Origin: an uncultured Clostridia bacterium
GTDB taxonomy: Bacteria; Bacillota; Clostridia; TANB77; CAG-508
Assembly: GCA_947626705.1 (NCBI GenBank)
Contig: CANQTJ010000080.1
Coordinates: 1-7,453, forward strand
Direction of reading: 5' to 3'
DNA: 7,453 nt
Part shown: in pieces, positions 6,571 through 7,453 of the stretch
Numbering within the stretch: the first letter of the stretch is position 1
How the letters are laid out: the number at the start of each line of letters is the position of its first letter
Notes under the pieces: model-generated
The model's input: only the letters and a program-made list of their open reading frames with translations
Database searches by the model: none
Told to the model about the DNA's origin: nothing
Translations under genes and position numbers: made by a program

Positions 6571-6871
6571 CATAACACAAGGCGGTGCTGTTGCAGCACC
6601 AACAGCAGGAAAAATTTTAGCAGAAGTATTACCATATTTAGAAGTAAAAAAATCAGAAGAAGAAAAAAAGGAGATAAATGAGGTACCAAATGTAGAACAA
6701 ATGACAGTAAATGATGCGAAAAATATTTTAAGTGAAGCTGGATTTAATTTAAAATTAAATATAGAGGACGAAAAAAATATTGACAAAAAAAATACAATTA
6801 TAACAAATCAATTCCCAAAACATGGAATAAAACTTGAAAAAGGTAGCAATATTATGTGCGATATATATTAA
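6569..6871 (+). pseudogene. 3' fragment of a class B PBP gene (SpoVD/PBP2-like), C-terminal PASTA domain
   Basis: About 100 codons in one frame ending at TAA 6869-6871. The first part, GITQGGAVAAPTAGKILAEV, followed by LPYLEV, is the last transpeptidase segment of class B penicillin-binding proteins (GG-x-VAAP and the terminal helix). An acidic linker follows. From 6683 there is a PASTA domain: VPNVEQMTVNDAKNIL, then EAGFNLKL, ending in a GSNIMCDIY-type strand. The catalytic SxxK, SxN and KTG motifs and the N-terminal membrane anchor are absent, and no start codon or ribosome site precedes the fragment. An upstream in-frame stop lies at 6530. A single PASTA domain is the arrangement of SpoVD, although other PBPs share it. 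The complete protein would cross-link peptidoglycan outside the membrane. Here the gene is cut, most likely by insertion of the element carrying the two recombinases. Excision could restore it. Confidence 0.8.
6584..6600. repeat. 17-base perfect hairpin in the PBP GGxVAAP codons
   Basis: GGTGCTG (6584-6590), loop TTG, CAGCACC (6594-6600) is a perfect seven-base inverted repeat. It encodes the conserved G-A-V-A-A-P residues and is far GC-richer than its surroundings. It begins about 15-20 bases from the proposed insertion point, so it may be part of the recombinase target. It could also simply reflect conserved codons. Confidence 0.4.
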
Positions 6872-6879
6872 AATAAATA

Positions 6880-6907
6880 TTGACAAATTTTTTAAATATT
6901 ATATAAT
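6880..6907 (+). promoter_or_regulatory. Sigma-A-type promoter for the C1 peptidase gene
   Basis: A consensus TTGACA (-35) at 6880-6885 and a consensus TATAAT (-10) at 6902-6907 are separated by 16 bases. Transcription would start near 6914, about 24 bases before the ATG at 6938. The promoter begins nine bases after the PBP stop, so the protease gene does not depend on transcription through the interrupted gene. No terminator is visible between them. Confidence 0.8.
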
Positions 6908-6937
6908 AATAATATTAATATTGAAAGGGGATAACAT

Positions 6938-7453
6938 ATGAAAAAATTAAAAAGAAATATTATAATTCTATCAATATTTATTTTTATTCTTTTGATTAAT
7001 CAAAATGTATTTGCAAATAATAAAATAACAGTACACAAAGTAGAATACACAAAAGAATTTCAAGATTGGTTAAATCTTTCTGATGAGGAAAAAGAAAAAG
7101 TTATTGTACCTAGAATGTATGAGGTATCAAAAACAAAAAGAAATATTAGAAGTCCATTTTTAAATATAAGATTATTGCAAACTGGCATAGAAACTAACTA
7201 TGATTTAAGAAATATAATTTCAAATAATATAAAAATCAAAGATCAAGGACAAACAAATTCATGCTGGGCTTTTTCTGCTCTTTCTTCTTTAGAAACAAAT
7301 TTAGCAATGGCTGATTATAATAAAAATGGTGAACAATCAGACACTGTTTATGATTTTTCAGAAAGGCATATGGAATATGCAAATAGTAGATTATTTAATG
7401 ATGAAGCCGTAAATGAAAAAGGATATAATAGAGAAGTTGGAGCAGGAGGAGCA
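6938..7453 (+). CDS. Secreted papain-family (C1) cysteine protease, N-terminal part
   Basis: The first 172 residues of a protein that continues past the window. The ATG has AAGGGG at 6925-6930 seven bases upstream. Residues 1-6 are basic (MKKLKR), about 7-21 are hydrophobic, and a cleavage-like VFA lies at 25-27, so it is exported. A propeptide-like stretch (EYTKEFQDWLNLSDEEKEKV) precedes the mature enzyme, which begins near NYDLRN (about 88-93). The active-site block is KDQGQTNSCWAFSALSSLE: Gln103 is the oxyanion-hole residue and Cys109 the nucleophile, with papain's spacing of six. Asn replaces the usual Gly two residues before the Cys. The catalytic His and Asn lie beyond the window. Firmicutes homologues often carry further surface domains, so a cell-surface protease is likely. 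It has its own promoter and appears to belong to the host flank, not the element. Confidence 0.88.
   Translation, partial: MKKLKRNIIILSIFIFILLINQNVFANNKITVHKVEYTKEFQDWLNLSDEEKEKVIVPRMYEVSKTKRNIRSPFLNIRLLQTGIETNYDLRNIISNNIKIKDQGQTNSCWAFSALSSLETNLAMADYNKNGEQSDTVYDFSERHMEYANSRLFNDEAVNEKGYNREVGAGGA

Noticed and set aside
6535..6786. Minus-strand open frame of 83 codons opposite the PBP fragment
   Set aside because: The plus-strand frame here has clear PBP and PASTA motifs. The minus-strand product is a low-complexity Ser/Phe-rich shadow.
1..7453. CRISPR array, tRNA or rRNA genes
   Set aside because: No regularly spaced direct repeats of CRISPR type and no recognisable tRNA or rRNA sequence were seen on either strand.

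Overview
The window is very AT-rich, uses AGA and ATA/AAA codons heavily, and has strong Gram-positive Shine-Dalgarno sites. This points to a low-GC member of the Firmicutes, most likely an uncultured gut-type clostridium. The species cannot be named from the sequence alone.

Left part (1-3132): the end of a co-directional exported-protein operon. In order it holds the 3' end of a probable SipW-dependent surface protein, a complete TasA/CalY-like small secreted protein, a SipW/ER-type signal peptidase I with a Ser-His catalytic pair, and a 592-residue surface protein. The last has a similar N-terminal signal, a GLUG-type beta-helix repeat region and an Asn-rich tail. A strong symmetric hairpin terminator closes the operon. 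The peptidase probably processes its neighbours, which would form an extracellular fibre, matrix or adhesin.

Middle part (3133-6505): a recombination module. It has an AT-rich dyad, a 50-residue protein too short for ordinary ORF calling (possibly TnpW-like), and two complete large serine recombinases of the TndX/TnpX type. The two recombinase genes are separated by one base.

Right part (6506-7453): just after the second recombinase comes the 3' end of a class B penicillin-binding protein gene. It has the last transpeptidase segment with its GG-x-VAAP motif and one PASTA domain, but no start and no catalytic core. This is best read as the right-hand junction of an integrative element that inserted into a PBP (SpoVD-like) gene. 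A consensus promoter then drives a secreted papain-family (C1) cysteine protease that runs off the window.

The sequence left of the recombinases is not the missing 5' half of the PBP gene. The simplest geometry therefore puts the left boundary of the element beyond base 1, which would make the SipW/TasA-like/GLUG operon cargo of the mobile element. This is inference and depends on finding the other PBP half further left.
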